A stretch of 64,000 bases of DNA. It comes from G965216905 sp965216905 (GTDB lineage Bacteria > Actinomycetota > Acidimicrobiia > Spongiisociales > ZC4RG35). This document shows, piece after piece, positions 41,858 to 51,000 of this stretch (within the stretch, counting starts at the first letter, position 1; the number at the start of each line of letters is the position of its first letter). The notes below the pieces were generated by a model, which had not been told where the DNA came from, ran no database searches, and was given only the letters and a program-made list of their open reading frames with translations. The stretch covers positions 2,852,001-2,916,000 of the forward strand of contig OZ244213.1 in assembly GCA_965216905.1 (NCBI GenBank), read 5' to 3'. Position numbers and translations under genes: made by a program.

Positions 41858-42883
41858 ATGCACGAGGTGATCGCGTTCGGCCCGGGGAGTGAAGCGGTGG
41901 TCGGGCGCGGGTTTCCGGAGCCCCTCTTGCCCACCCGTCCCGGCCGGACCGGCGTCGCCATCCTGCACCAGCCGGCGGTGCTGGGAGTGGCCCAGCGGGT
42001 CGTCTCGGGCCTGGAGCCGGGTTTGCGACTGGCGACGATCGCACTTCCCGATCGCGACGAGGCCAAGACGTGGAAGGTGATGGCCGGCATCTACGACCGG
42101 CTGGCCGAGCTCAATCTCGGACGGGGCGACACCGTGATCGGTGTGGGGGGCGGAGCTGTCACCGATGTCGCCGGGTTCACGGCCGCCACATGGCTGAGGG
42201 GCGTCGAATCGGTTCTGGTCCCCACGACGTTGCTCGGGGCGGTCGACGCAGCGATCGGCGGCAAGACCGGCATCAATCACGCCGGTAAGAACCTGGTCGG
42301 CGCTTTCTGGCTACCGACCCGGGTGGTGGTTGATCTCGAGATCCTGGACCGGCTGCCGGAGGCTCTCTTGGTCGAGGGCTTGGCCGAAGTCGTCAAGGCG
42401 GGGTTCCTGGCTGCGCCCTCGATCATCGATGCGCTGGAGCTCGGTGGAGTTCGGACCGACCTGGACGAGATCGTGGGCCCTGCGATCGCCATGAAGGCCG
42501 CCGTGGTTCGCGACGACCCGACCGAGCGGGGCCGACGGGCGATCCTGAACCTCGGTCACACCATCGGACACGGCATCGAGGTCGTCGGCCGTCTCTCGCA
42601 CGGGTATGCGGTGTCGGTGGGGATGGTGGCCGCCGCCGCCATCTCCGAAGCGCGGTATGGCTTCGATCCGACGCGAATGGTGGGTCTGCTCGCCGCATTG
42701 GGTTTGCCCGCGGCCACACCTGGGCTCGACCCGGCTCGTGTCCGGGCGTTGGTCGCCCGGGACAAGAAGCGGGTCGATGGCGAGCTGCGGATGGTGCTGC
42801 TCCGCGGCATCGGTGATCCAGTGGTCGAGCCGGTGACCGACGCCGAGTTGAGCCTGGGGTTGCGGGCGGTCGGCATCGGGTGA
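41858..42883 (+). CDS. aroB: 3-dehydroquinate synthase
   Basis: Converts DAHP to 3-dehydroquinate using NAD and a divalent metal. Protein of 341 residues with VIGVGGGAVTDVAGFTAATW, PTTLLGAVDAAIGGKTGIN, the metal ligands in LVEGLAEVVKAGFL, LNLGHTIGHGIE and SHGYAVSVGM, all intact. Together with aroE and aroC the window covers three of seven shikimate steps; aroF/G, aroD/Q, aroK and aroA are elsewhere. Confidence 0.97.
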   Translation: MHEVIAFGPGSEAVVGRGFPEPLLPTRPGRTGVAILHQPAVLGVAQRVVSGLEPGLRLATIALPDRDEAKTWKVMAGIYDRLAELNLGRGDTVIGVGGGAVTDVAGFTAATWLRGVESVLVPTTLLGAVDAAIGGKTGINHAGKNLVGAFWLPTRVVVDLEILDRLPEALLVEGLAEVVKAGFLAAPSIIDALELGGVRTDLDEIVGPAIAMKAAVVRDDPTERGRRAILNLGHTIGHGIEVVGRLSHGYAVSVGMVAAAAISEARYGFDPTRMVGLLAALGLPAATPGLDPARVRALVARDKKRVDGELRMVLLRGIGDPVVEPVTDAELSLGLRAVGIG

Positions 42884-42912
42884 GGACCGACCGGCGCGCC
42901 GGTCGACGGGGG

Positions 42913-42918
42913 TATCCT
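42913..42918 (+). promoter_or_regulatory. -10 box of efp
   Basis: TATCCT lies 31 bases before the efp GTG, giving a conventional short leader. Confidence 0.45.
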
Positions 42919-42949
42919 CATCCATCGCCGCCGAATCGAGACGACCAAC

Positions 42950-43507
42950 GTGATATCCACCAATGACATCCGGCCGGGGATGGCGATCGCCCTCCCCGAA
43001 GGCCTGTTTGCGATCGTCGAGTACCAGCACGTGAAGCCCGGGAAGGGCAAGGCCTTCGTCCGCACGCGACTGAAGAACGTCGAAACCGGGCAGGTGATCG
43101 ACCGGACGTTCCGTGCCGACGAAGACGTCGACCAGGCCATCATCGATCGCCGCGAGCATCAGTACCTCTATCGAGACGAACTGGGCTTCCATTTCATGAA
43201 CCTCGACGACTACACCCAGCTCGTGGTGACGGCCGGTGATGTCGGGGCCGCCTCGGAGTTCCTTCTCGAGGGCATGACCGTCATCCTCCCGCTCTACGAA
43301 GGAACGCCGATCGGTGTCGAGCTGCCTTCGTCCGTCGAGCTCGAAGTGACGTATGCGGAGCCGGCAGTGAAGGGCAACACCGTGACCGGCGCCACCAAGC
43401 AGGTGACGTTGGAGACGGGTCTTCAGGTACAGGTGCCGCTCTTCATCGAGCAGGGGGAGCGGATCAAGGTGGCGACCACGGATGGCAGCTATCTCAGCAG
43501 GGTCTGA
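42950..43507 (+). CDS. efp: Elongation factor P
   Basis: Relieves ribosome stalling at polyproline. Three-domain protein of 185 residues: KOW-like domain I with the loop VKPGKGKAF (tip Lys32), then two OB folds (MNLDDYTQ, LPSSVELEV, ending ERIKVATTDGSYLSRV). The tip Lys is the residue modified in some bacteria; no modification enzyme gene is seen nearby. Polyproline stretches in SecF and CvnA in this window would be natural clients. Start is a GTG; nusB overlaps its end by 26 bases. Confidence 0.97.
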   Translation: MISTNDIRPGMAIALPEGLFAIVEYQHVKPGKGKAFVRTRLKNVETGQVIDRTFRADEDVDQAIIDRREHQYLYRDELGFHFMNLDDYTQLVVTAGDVGAASEFLLEGMTVILPLYEGTPIGVELPSSVELEVTYAEPAVKGNTVTGATKQVTLETGLQVQVPLFIEQGERIKVATTDGSYLSRV

Positions 43508-43904
43508 CAACCCCGAACCCGGCCCGCCTCATGGGTCCGAGGAGCCGCGGGAGCGAGCGGTGCAGGCCGTCTACGAAGCCGACCTGAGAGGCTTCTTCCG
43601 GGCCGAGCAGGCCGCCGCCCTCGCGGGGAAGGCTCGCCGGATCGCCGAGGGGGTTCTCGCCGAACGTGAATCGCTCGACGCGGCGATCGACGAAGCCTCC
43701 GATCACTGGCGGATCGATCGGATGCCGGCGGTCGATCGGGCGATCCTCCGGGTGGCGCTGTACGAGCTTCGGCATGAGTCGGAGACGCCGACGGCGGTGA
43801 TCCTCAACGAGGCCGTCCGCATCGCCAAAGAGTTCTCGACCGAACACTCCGGGCGTTTCGTGAACGGGATGCTCAGCACCCTGGCATCGCACGTTCGAAC
43901 CTGA
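43482..43904 (+). CDS. nusB: Transcription antitermination factor NusB
   Basis: RNA-binding partner of NusE/S10 in rRNA antitermination. Protein of 140 residues: RERAVQAVYEADLRGFF starts the conserved all-helical domain; DRMPAVDRAILRVALYEL and AVILNEAVRIAKEFSTEHSGRFVNGML are family signatures. The first 20 residues are an unusual Pro/Gly-rich leader caused by overlap with efp; no later in-frame start fits. The order efp-nusB is conserved. Confidence 0.95.
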   Translation: MAAISAGSDNPEPGPPHGSEEPRERAVQAVYEADLRGFFRAEQAAALAGKARRIAEGVLAERESLDAAIDEASDHWRIDRMPAVDRAILRVALYELRHESETPTAVILNEAVRIAKEFSTEHSGRFVNGMLSTLASHVRT

Positions 43905-43920
43905 CGGACGGGCGTCACTC

Positions 43921-43973
43921 CCGCCACCGCCCAGAGGATTCGCCGGGCCGGGGTGCCCGGCCGGCCGTGGCGG
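43921..43973 (+). terminator. Large GC-rich hairpin after nusB
   Basis: Outer stem CCGCCAC (43921-43927) with GTGGCGG (43967-43973); inner perfect stem GCCGGGC (43942-43948) with GCCCGGC (43955-43961), six-base loop. Lies between the nusB stop and the pyr promoter and is a good candidate terminator for aroC-nusB. Confidence 0.6.
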
Positions 43974-44022
43974 AGCTTCCGGGCAGCCCAGCACGGTTCC
44001 CTTCGTGGCGGGCCTGTCGTGC

Positions 44023-44028
44023 TAGGTT
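44023..44028 (+). promoter_or_regulatory. Likely -10 box of the pyr operon
   Basis: TAGGTT about 20 bases before the PyrR RNA element, so the transcript would begin near 44035 and include the element complete. No convincing -35 hexamer was found. Confidence 0.45.
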
Positions 44029-44041
44029 CGCGCGGCACTTC

Positions 44042-44076
44042 CCTTTAAGGACCGGTCCAGTGAGGCCGGAAAGGAG
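44042..44076 (+). promoter_or_regulatory. PyrR-binding RNA hairpin overlapping a ribosome binding site
   Basis: Lower stem CCTTT (44042-44046) with AAAGG (44070-44074), purine internal bulge AAGGA, upper stem CCGG (44052-44055) with CCGG (44066-44069), and a loop TCCAGTGAGG that matches the PyrR consensus TCCAGAGAGG at nine of ten bases. The 3' strand carries the Shine-Dalgarno AAGGAG (44071-44076). PyrR bound with UMP should stabilise the hairpin and hide the ribosome site, as in PyrR translational repression known from mycobacteria. Confidence 0.85.
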
Positions 44077-44081
44077 CTGTT

Positions 44082-44150
44082 GTGACGGGATTGCGCCGGC
44101 GTGCGCCGATCGAACCCTGCGCGGACCACTCGATGCCGCCGGCCCGATGA
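44082..44150 (+). CDS. Leader peptide upstream of pyrR
   Basis: Short frame of 22 codons plus stop, from GTG at 44082 (AAGGAG five bases upstream) to TGA at 44148-44150. The stop overlaps the pyrR ATG (ATGA). The peptide is Arg/Pro-rich (begins MTGLRRRAPIEPC) and has no obvious homology; its role is probably to couple the PyrR-controlled ribosome site to pyrR. pyrR itself has no good ribosome site next to its ATG. It is a prediction from spacing and overlap only. Confidence 0.6.
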   Translation: MTGLRRRAPIEPCADHSMPPAR

Positions 44151-44671
44151 GACAGGTCCTGGTCCCCGATGACCTGACCAGGGCGATTCGCCGCATCGCC
44201 CACGAGATCCTGGAGCGCCACAGCGGCGCCGACGGCCTGGTGCTGGTGGGTATCCACTCCCGGGGCGTCCCGCTGGCCGAGGAGATCGCCGACGCCATCG
44301 ACACGGTCGAGCAGGTCAAGATCCCGGTGGGGGAACTGGACATCGGTCTGTACCGAGACGATCTGGCACGGCGCCCTACCACCCGGCTGTCGCGGACCCT
44401 CATCCCGGTCGACCTCACCGACGAGGTCGTGATCCTGGTCGACGACGTGCTGTTCACCGGTCGCACGGTCCGGGCGGCAATGGACGCGCTGATCGACCTC
44501 GGACGGCCGCGCTCGATCGAACTCGCCGTCCTGGTGGATCGAGGGCATCGCCAGCTTCCCATCCGGGCCGACTATGTCGGCAAAAACCTTCCGACGGCGT
44601 ATGACGACCGGGTCGCCGTTCGCCTCGCGTCGGTCGACCGCGAAGCCGGTGTGTGGATCGGATCGGAATGA
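44147..44671 (+). CDS. pyrR: PyrR regulator / uracil phosphoribosyltransferase
   Basis: RNA-binding regulator of the pyr operon, with weak UPRTase activity in the family. Protein of 174 residues: starts MRQVLVPDDLTRAIRRIAHE, which aligns codon for codon with the start of other PyrR proteins; LVGIHSRGVPLAEEI; the PRPP motif VILVDDVLFTGRTVRAA; and LVDRGHRQLPIRADYVGKN. The ATG at 44147 overlaps the leader-peptide stop; in-frame codons further upstream would read through the RNA element and are rejected. Stop overlaps the pyrB start (ATGA). Confidence 0.96.
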   Translation: MRQVLVPDDLTRAIRRIAHEILERHSGADGLVLVGIHSRGVPLAEEIADAIDTVEQVKIPVGELDIGLYRDDLARRPTTRLSRTLIPVDLTDEVVILVDDVLFTGRTVRAAMDALIDLGRPRSIELAVLVDRGHRQLPIRADYVGKNLPTAYDDRVAVRLASVDREAGVWIGSE

Positions 44672-45600
44672 GACATCTCCTCACGACCCAGACCCTGTCT
44701 CGGGCCGACTGCGAAGAGCTCCTCGACCTCGCCGACGAATTCTCGGCGGTCCTCGATCGGGAGATCCCAAAGGTCCCCGCCCTGCGCGGATTGACCGTGG
44801 CGACGATGTTCTTCGAGCCGTCGACCCGCACCCGGCTGTCCTTCGACCGGGCTGCCAAAGCCCTCTCCGCAGACGTCATGACCTTCGCCCCCAGCACGTC
44901 GTCGCTGTCGAAGGGCGAGTCTTTGAAGGACACCGCCCTCACCATCCACGCGATGGGTGCCGATCTGATGGTGGTCCGCCACCGCGCCACCGGAGCACCC
45001 TGGCGGGTGGCCGAGTGGGTCGACGTGCCGGTGATCAACGGAGGAGACGGGGCTCACCAGCACCCGACCCAGGCCTTGCTCGATGCCCTGACCATCCGTC
45101 GCCATTTCGGGAAGCTCGATGGCCTCCGTATCGCCATCGTGGGGGATGTCCGACACTCGCGAGTGGCACGCAGCGGTCTGTGGGCGTTCTCGACGCTGGG
45201 AGCGAGCGTCACGCTGGTGGCCCCTCCGACGCTGCTTCCCCTGGAGGTGGAGGGCTGGCCGTGTGACGTGAGCCACGATCTCGACGAGATCCTCGGCACG
45301 GTCGACGTCGTCTACCTGCTTCGCGTGCAGGCCGAGCGGGGCGGAACCTCGGTGTTCCCTTCACTTCCCGAGTACGTCGCTCGCTACGGGATGACCCGGC
45401 GGCGCTTCGAGGACCTGTCCGAAGACGCCGTCGTGATGCACCCCGGCCCCATGAATCGTGGTGTGGAGATCGCTCCGTCGGTAGCCGATGATCCGCGATC
45501 GCTGGTCCTGGAGCAGGTGCGCACCGGCGTCGCGGTGCGAATGGCCGTGCTGTTCCGGCTCGGGCAGACGGTCCGAGGTTCTTCCGGGGGTGGATCGTGA
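44668..45600 (+). CDS. pyrB: Aspartate carbamoyltransferase catalytic subunit
   Basis: Joins carbamoyl phosphate and aspartate. Protein of 310 residues with the carbamoyl-phosphate loop FFEPSTRTRLSFDRA, SLSKGESLKDT, GDGAHQHPTQALLDAL, and MHPGPMNRGVEI near the end. No regulatory pyrI subunit is present, as expected with PyrR control. ATG at 44668 overlaps the pyrR stop; its own stop overlaps the pyrC GTG. Confidence 0.98.
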   Translation: MRHLLTTQTLSRADCEELLDLADEFSAVLDREIPKVPALRGLTVATMFFEPSTRTRLSFDRAAKALSADVMTFAPSTSSLSKGESLKDTALTIHAMGADLMVVRHRATGAPWRVAEWVDVPVINGGDGAHQHPTQALLDALTIRRHFGKLDGLRIAIVGDVRHSRVARSGLWAFSTLGASVTLVAPPTLLPLEVEGWPCDVSHDLDEILGTVDVVYLLRVQAERGGTSVFPSLPEYVARYGMTRRRFEDLSEDAVVMHPGPMNRGVEIAPSVADDPRSLVLEQVRTGVAVRMAVLFRLGQTVRGSSGGGS

Positions 45601-46868
45601 GGTCATTGCTCATCCGTTCCGGGTCGGTGTTGGCGGACCGAGGACTGGTCGAGACCGATGTCCTGATCGAGGGGGGCGTGATCTCCGAGATGGGCTCGGA
45701 TCTGGTGGGTGACGAGGTCATCGATGCGAAGGGGTGCTGGGTCGGTCCGGGCCTCGTGGACCTGCACGCCCATCTGCGCGAACCGGGGCAGGAATGGAAA
45801 GAGGACATCGCCACCGGCGCCGAGGCGGCCGCATCGGGTGGGTTCACGGCCGTGCTGGCCATGCCGAACACCGATCCTGCCATCGATTCCGGCCACCTGG
45901 CTCGCTTCGTTGCCGAGCAAGGCCGCGCCGCCGATCGGGTCGACGTCATACCCGTCGGATGTATCACCATGAGACGAGCCGGCGAGCGCCTGAGCCATCT
46001 CGACGAGCTGTGGATGGCCGGGGTCCGGATGTTCTCCGACGATGGCGATTCGGTGGGCGACGCTGGGCTGTTGCGATCGGCGATGGAGTACCTCGCCCAC
46101 CGTGGGGGGCTCGTCGCCCAACACGCCGAGGATGCCGGCCTGGCGCGTGGCGGTCACATGCATGAAGGCACGGTCTCGTCGCGACTGGGCATGGCGGGAC
46201 TTCCGGCAGTCGCCGAGGAGGTGGTGGTGGCGCGCGACCTCGCGCTCGTCCAGCTGACCGGCTGCCGATACCACGTCCAACATGTCTCCTCGGCGGGCAC
46301 GGTCGACCTGGTTCGGTCCGCCAAGGCTCGAGGTCTCCCGGTGACGGCCGAGGTCACCCCCCATCACCTGGTGTTCACCGACGAATCGGTGCTCACGATG
46401 GATCCCGATTTCAAGATGTACCCGCCGCTCCGATCCGGCCTCGACCGTGAGGCACTCATCGAGGGCCTCCGGGAGGGCGTGATCGACGCCGTCGCCACCG
46501 ATCATGCCCCGCACGCGGCCGCCGAGTGCGAGGTGCCGTTCGAGGAGGCACCGCGGGGCGTCATCGGCCTCGAGACCGCAGTCCCGGCCGTTTTGTCGCT
46601 GGAGGGGATGACGCCGGAGATCCTGTTCGATCGGATGTCCATCCGCCCGGCGGCCATCGCCGGCCTCGAGCGACACGGACGCCCGCTCTCGGTCGGCGGA
46701 CCGGCGGAGGTCGTGGTCATCGATCCCGATCGGACCTGGTGCTGCGACGCATTTCGTTCGCGGTCACAGAACTCACCTTGGAAGGGGCAGGAGTTGAAAG
46801 GACGTGCCATCGCAACCGTGCATGCCGGAAAACTGGTCCATCGATCGGAGGAGGCGGTCTCGACATGA
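45597..46868 (+). CDS. pyrC: Dihydroorotase
   Basis: Amidohydrolase closing carbamoyl-aspartate to dihydroorotate. Protein of 423 residues, the longer type I form. Metal motif DLHAHLREPGQEWKEDI, later His ligands (VAQHAEDAGL; VQHVSSAGTVDLVR), catalytic Asp in VATDHAPH, and the C-terminal NSPWKGQELKGR typical of type I enzymes that pair with PyrB. GTG start overlaps the pyrB stop and its stop overlaps carA. Confidence 0.97.
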   Translation: MRSLLIRSGSVLADRGLVETDVLIEGGVISEMGSDLVGDEVIDAKGCWVGPGLVDLHAHLREPGQEWKEDIATGAEAAASGGFTAVLAMPNTDPAIDSGHLARFVAEQGRAADRVDVIPVGCITMRRAGERLSHLDELWMAGVRMFSDDGDSVGDAGLLRSAMEYLAHRGGLVAQHAEDAGLARGGHMHEGTVSSRLGMAGLPAVAEEVVVARDLALVQLTGCRYHVQHVSSAGTVDLVRSAKARGLPVTAEVTPHHLVFTDESVLTMDPDFKMYPPLRSGLDREALIEGLREGVIDAVATDHAPHAAAECEVPFEEAPRGVIGLETAVPAVLSLEGMTPEILFDRMSIRPAAIAGLERHGRPLSVGGPAEVVVIDPDRTWCCDAFRSRSQNSPWKGQELKGRAIATVHAGKLVHRSEEAVST

Positions 46869-48076
46869 GGCTGTTGATGAGTGACCGCTCCGGAGCGGTG
46901 GTGACGGCAGCCGGCGATGTGTTTCGAGGCCGTTCGGTCGGCGCCGGCGGGGCGGCGGTGGGTGAGGTCGTGTTCAACACGTCCATGACCGGATACCAGG
47001 AGATCCTCACCGACCCGTCGTACGCCGGACAGGTGGTCGTGATGACTTCCAGCCACATCGGCAACTACGGGGTCACGCCCGACGACGACCAGGCTGATCG
47101 GCCCCACGCATCGGGTTTCGTCATGCGCGCCCTCTCCCGGCGTGACTCCAACTGGCGTTCACGGGGGACGCTGGCCGAGTATCTCCGCGACCGGGGAGTG
47201 GTGGCCCTGGCGGACGTCGACACTCGACGACTGACCCGGTTCGTGCGCGAACGCGGCGCCCAACCGGTGGCCATCGGCGCGGGCATGACCGACGGAGAAC
47301 TGCGCGAGCTGGCGGCGGCTGCCCCCGAGATGACCGGACAGGACCTCGCATCGCAGGTTGCCACCGCTCACGCCTACCGCGTCGATCCCGATGGTCCGCC
47401 GCTGGCGACGGTGGTTGCGATCGACCTCGGCATCAAACGCGACATCGTCGATCACCTGCGCGGTCGGGGCATGGCCGTGGAAGTCGTTCCGCCCACCACG
47501 CCTGCTTCGGACATCCTCGCGCGTCGGCCCGATGGGGTGTTCCTGTCGAACGGGCCCGGGGATCCCGAAACCCTCGTCCCGACCATCGAGTCGGTGCGAA
47601 GTCTCCTGGGTCGAGTGCCCGTGTTCGGGATCTGCCTCGGACATCAGGTGATGGGTCTGGCGCTCGGAGCTCGGACGTTCAAATTGCCGTTCGGGCACCA
47701 CGGCGGCAATCACCCCGTGCGCCGGCTGGAGGATGGCCGCGTCGAGATCACCGCCCAGAACCATGGCTTCAGCGTGGATCTGTGGGCGTTGACCGACCGG
47801 CAAGCACCGACCCGTCAGGGTCTCGTGACCGACGCGATGCTCCCCGAATCCGTCGAGACCGAGTTCGGGACCGTCCGTCCCACCCACCAGAACCTCAACG
47901 ACGGGACACTCGAAGGGTTGGTGTGTGATGACGTCCCGGCGTTCGGGGTGCAGTACCACCCGGAGGCGGCGCCCGGCCCCAACGATGCCGCCCATCTCTT
48001 CGACCGGTTTGCCGCGCTGGTCGGGGGGACCGGGCCCGAGGAGATCGCCCAGCAGGTGCGACGAGGTGACTCCTGA
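46865..48076 (+). CDS. carA: Carbamoyl phosphate synthetase small subunit
   Basis: Glutaminase subunit that feeds ammonia to CarB. Protein of 403 residues: N-terminal CPSase domain (VGEVVFNTSMTGYQEILTDP) and class I glutamine amidotransferase domain with the nucleophile Cys in VFGICLGHQVMGLALG and HPEAAPGPND for the His-Glu pair. ATG at 46865 overlaps the pyrC stop; an ATG four codons later is possible. carB starts on the last base of the stop. Confidence 0.97.
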   Translation: MRLLMSDRSGAVVTAAGDVFRGRSVGAGGAAVGEVVFNTSMTGYQEILTDPSYAGQVVVMTSSHIGNYGVTPDDDQADRPHASGFVMRALSRRDSNWRSRGTLAEYLRDRGVVALADVDTRRLTRFVRERGAQPVAIGAGMTDGELRELAAAAPEMTGQDLASQVATAHAYRVDPDGPPLATVVAIDLGIKRDIVDHLRGRGMAVEVVPPTTPASDILARRPDGVFLSNGPGDPETLVPTIESVRSLLGRVPVFGICLGHQVMGLALGARTFKLPFGHHGGNHPVRRLEDGRVEITAQNHGFSVDLWALTDRQAPTRQGLVTDAMLPESVETEFGTVRPTHQNLNDGTLEGLVCDDVPAFGVQYHPEAAPGPNDAAHLFDRFAALVGGTGPEEIAQQVRRGDS

Positions 48077-51000
48077 TGCCTGCCCGTACGGACATCGACA
48101 GCATCCTGCTCATCGGGTCGGGCCCGATCATCATCGGTCAGGCCTGCGAGTTCGACTACTCGGGAACCCAGGCCGCCAAGGTGCTCCGGTCCCATGGCTA
48201 TCGGGTGATACTCGTCAACTCCAACCCGGCGACGATCATGACGGATCCGGAGTTTGCCGACGCCACCTACGTCGAGCCGATCACACCCGAGGTCCTGGAA
48301 CGCATCATCGAGCTGGAACGACCCGACGCACTGCTCCCCACGCTCGGAGGGCAGACCGCGCTCAATGTCACCGCCGCACTCGCCCGGGCCGGTGTCTTGG
48401 AGCGATTCGACGTGGAGTTGATCGGCGCAGGATTGGACGCCATCCACCGGGCCGAGGATCGGGGCCTCTTCAAAGAGACGATGGAGGCCGCCGGTATGGA
48501 GGTTCCGCGGGCCGGTTACGCCCGGTCGATGTCCGAGGCGATGCGGATCGCCGCCGAGATCGGCTATCCGTTGATGGTGCGCCCCTCGTTCATCCTCGGT
48601 GGTGGTGGCACCGGGCTCGCCCACGACGAGGAGACGTTCATCGAGCGGGCCCGGTACGGGCTGGCGACCTCACCGGTCGGTGAGATCCTCGTCGAAGAGT
48701 CGGTGCAGGGCTGGAAGGAGTTCGAACTCGAGGTCATGCGCGACCGGAACGACAACGCCGTGGTCGTGTGCTCGATCGAGAATCTGGATCCCATGGGCGT
48801 CCATACCGGCGACTCGATCACGGTGGCACCGATCCAGACCTTGTCCGATCGGGAGTATCAGGCGATGCGGGACGAGGCGATCGCAGTGTTGCGGGCCATC
48901 GGGGTGGAGACCGGTGGGTCGAACGTTCAGTTCGCGGTCGATCCCCTGACGGGCCGCCGGCTCGTCATCGAAATGAACCCTCGGGTCAGCCGCTCGTCGG
49001 CGCTGGCCTCCAAGGCAACCGGCTTCCCGATCGCCAAGATCGCCGCCTTGCTGGCGGTCGGTCTCACGCTCGACGAGATCGCCAACGACATCACCGGGGC
49101 GACGCCGGCGAGCTTCGAACCGGCCCTCGACTACGTCGTCGTGAAGGCCCCTCGGTTCGACTTCGGAAAGTTCCCGAGCGCGCCTCGCACACTCGGCACA
49201 TCCATGCGCTCTGTCGGAGAGGCCATGGCCATCGGCCGGACGTTCGGAGAGGCACTCCAGAAGGCGCTCCGCAGCCTGGAACAAGGGAGGATGGGCCTGA
49301 ACGCCGATCCGGCCGAATCCCGGTTTCAGGCGATGGATGACGATGCCTTGCGTGCGATGCTCGTCACACCGACTCCCGATCGCGTGTTCGCCGCCGGAGA
49401 AGCGCTGCGTCGGGGCTGGAGCACCGCCGAGGTGGCCGAAACGACCGCCTACGACCCATGGTTCGTCGATCAGATGGCCGAGATCGTCGAGGTGCGAGTG
49501 GCGTTGGAGGAAGCCGGACTGGGTGACGACGCCATCCGTGCGGCCAAACGCTGCGGCTTCTCGGATGCCCAACTCGGGTACCTGTGGGATGTGACCGAGT
49601 CGGTGATTCGTCGACGCCGGCTCGACGCCGGCGTGACCACGACCTACAAGACCGTCGACACCTGTGCTGCCGAGTTCGAGGCCTCCACGCCCTACATGTA
49701 TGGAACGTTCGAGGACGAGGACGAGGTCCCGCCGGCCGACCGTCCCCGGGTCGTGGTCCTGGGGAGTGGCCCGAATCGAATCGGCCAGGGGATCGAGTTC
49801 GACTACTGCTGTGTGCACGCCAGCTTCGCGCTGCGTCGGGCCGGCTACGAGACGGTGATGGTCAACTGCAACCCGGAGACCGTCTCGACCGATTACGACA
49901 CCTCCGATCGGCTGTACTTCGAGCCGCTCACCGTCGAGGACGTGCTGGCGGTGGTGGCGGCCGAGCGTCCGGAGGCGGTGATCGTCCAGCTCGGCGGCCA
50001 GACTCCCCTCAATCTCGCCCGAAGGCTGGAGGAGGCGGGTGTCCCGATCGCCGGGACGAGCCCCGACAGCATCGCTCTGGCAGAGGATCGGGAGCAGTTC
50101 AGCGCAGTCTGCTCCAAGTTGGGGATCCGCCAGCCTCCCCACGGCATTGCGATGGGTCGGATGGAGGCCGAGGAGGTCGTAGACCGGGTCGGGCTTCCGG
50201 TGGTCATCCGCCCATCTTTCGTGCTCGGCGGACGGAAGATGCGGGTGCTCTACACGTACGACGAGTTGAGCGACTACCTCGACGACCTCTACGGCGACCT
50301 CACCGAGCCCGAGGTCACCGAGGCCCCACTGCTGATCGATCGGTTCCTCGAGGCGGCGACCGAAGTGGACGTCGACGCGCTGTACGACGGTGAGCGGCTG
50401 CTGCTCGGCGGGATCATGGAGCACGTGGAGGAGGCCGGCGTGCACTCGGGCGACTCGGCCTGCGTCGTCCCGCCCCCGACGCTGTCGGATGCGGCCACCA
50501 AGCTCATCGTCGACGCCACCGAGGACCTGGCGTCCGCCCTCGGTGTCCGGGGGCTGATCAACATCCAGTTCGCGGTGCGGGGTGACGACGTCTACGTCAT
50601 CGAAGCGAACCCCCGCGGTTCGCGCACGGTGCCGTTCATCTCCAAGGCGAGCGGCGTCCCCCTGGCCAAGGCGGCGGCCCGGGTGATGATGGGTAGCACC
50701 ATCGCCGAGCTGGTCGCCGAGGGAATGATCACCGAGGCGAGCCTCTCGGGTCCATCGGACTTCACGGCCGTCAAGGAAGCCGTCCTCCCCTGGGATCGGT
50801 TCCCGGAGGAGGACACGGTCCTGGGCCCGGAGATGCGTGCAACCGGTGAGGTCATGGGCATCGGCGACGACGCCGGGGTGGCCTACGCCAAGGCGCTGCT
50901 GGCGGCGGGGCATCGGCTGCCGGCCGCGGGCACGGTGCTCATCACGCTGGCCGATCGCGACAAAGCCATGGGTCTGGCCGTCGCTCAGGCGTTCCACCTC

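Noticed and set aside
44056..44146. pyrR starting at an upstream in-frame GTG near 44061
   Set aside because: This would translate the PyrR hairpin itself and add about 30 unrelated residues; ATG 44147 aligns exactly with other PyrR starts.
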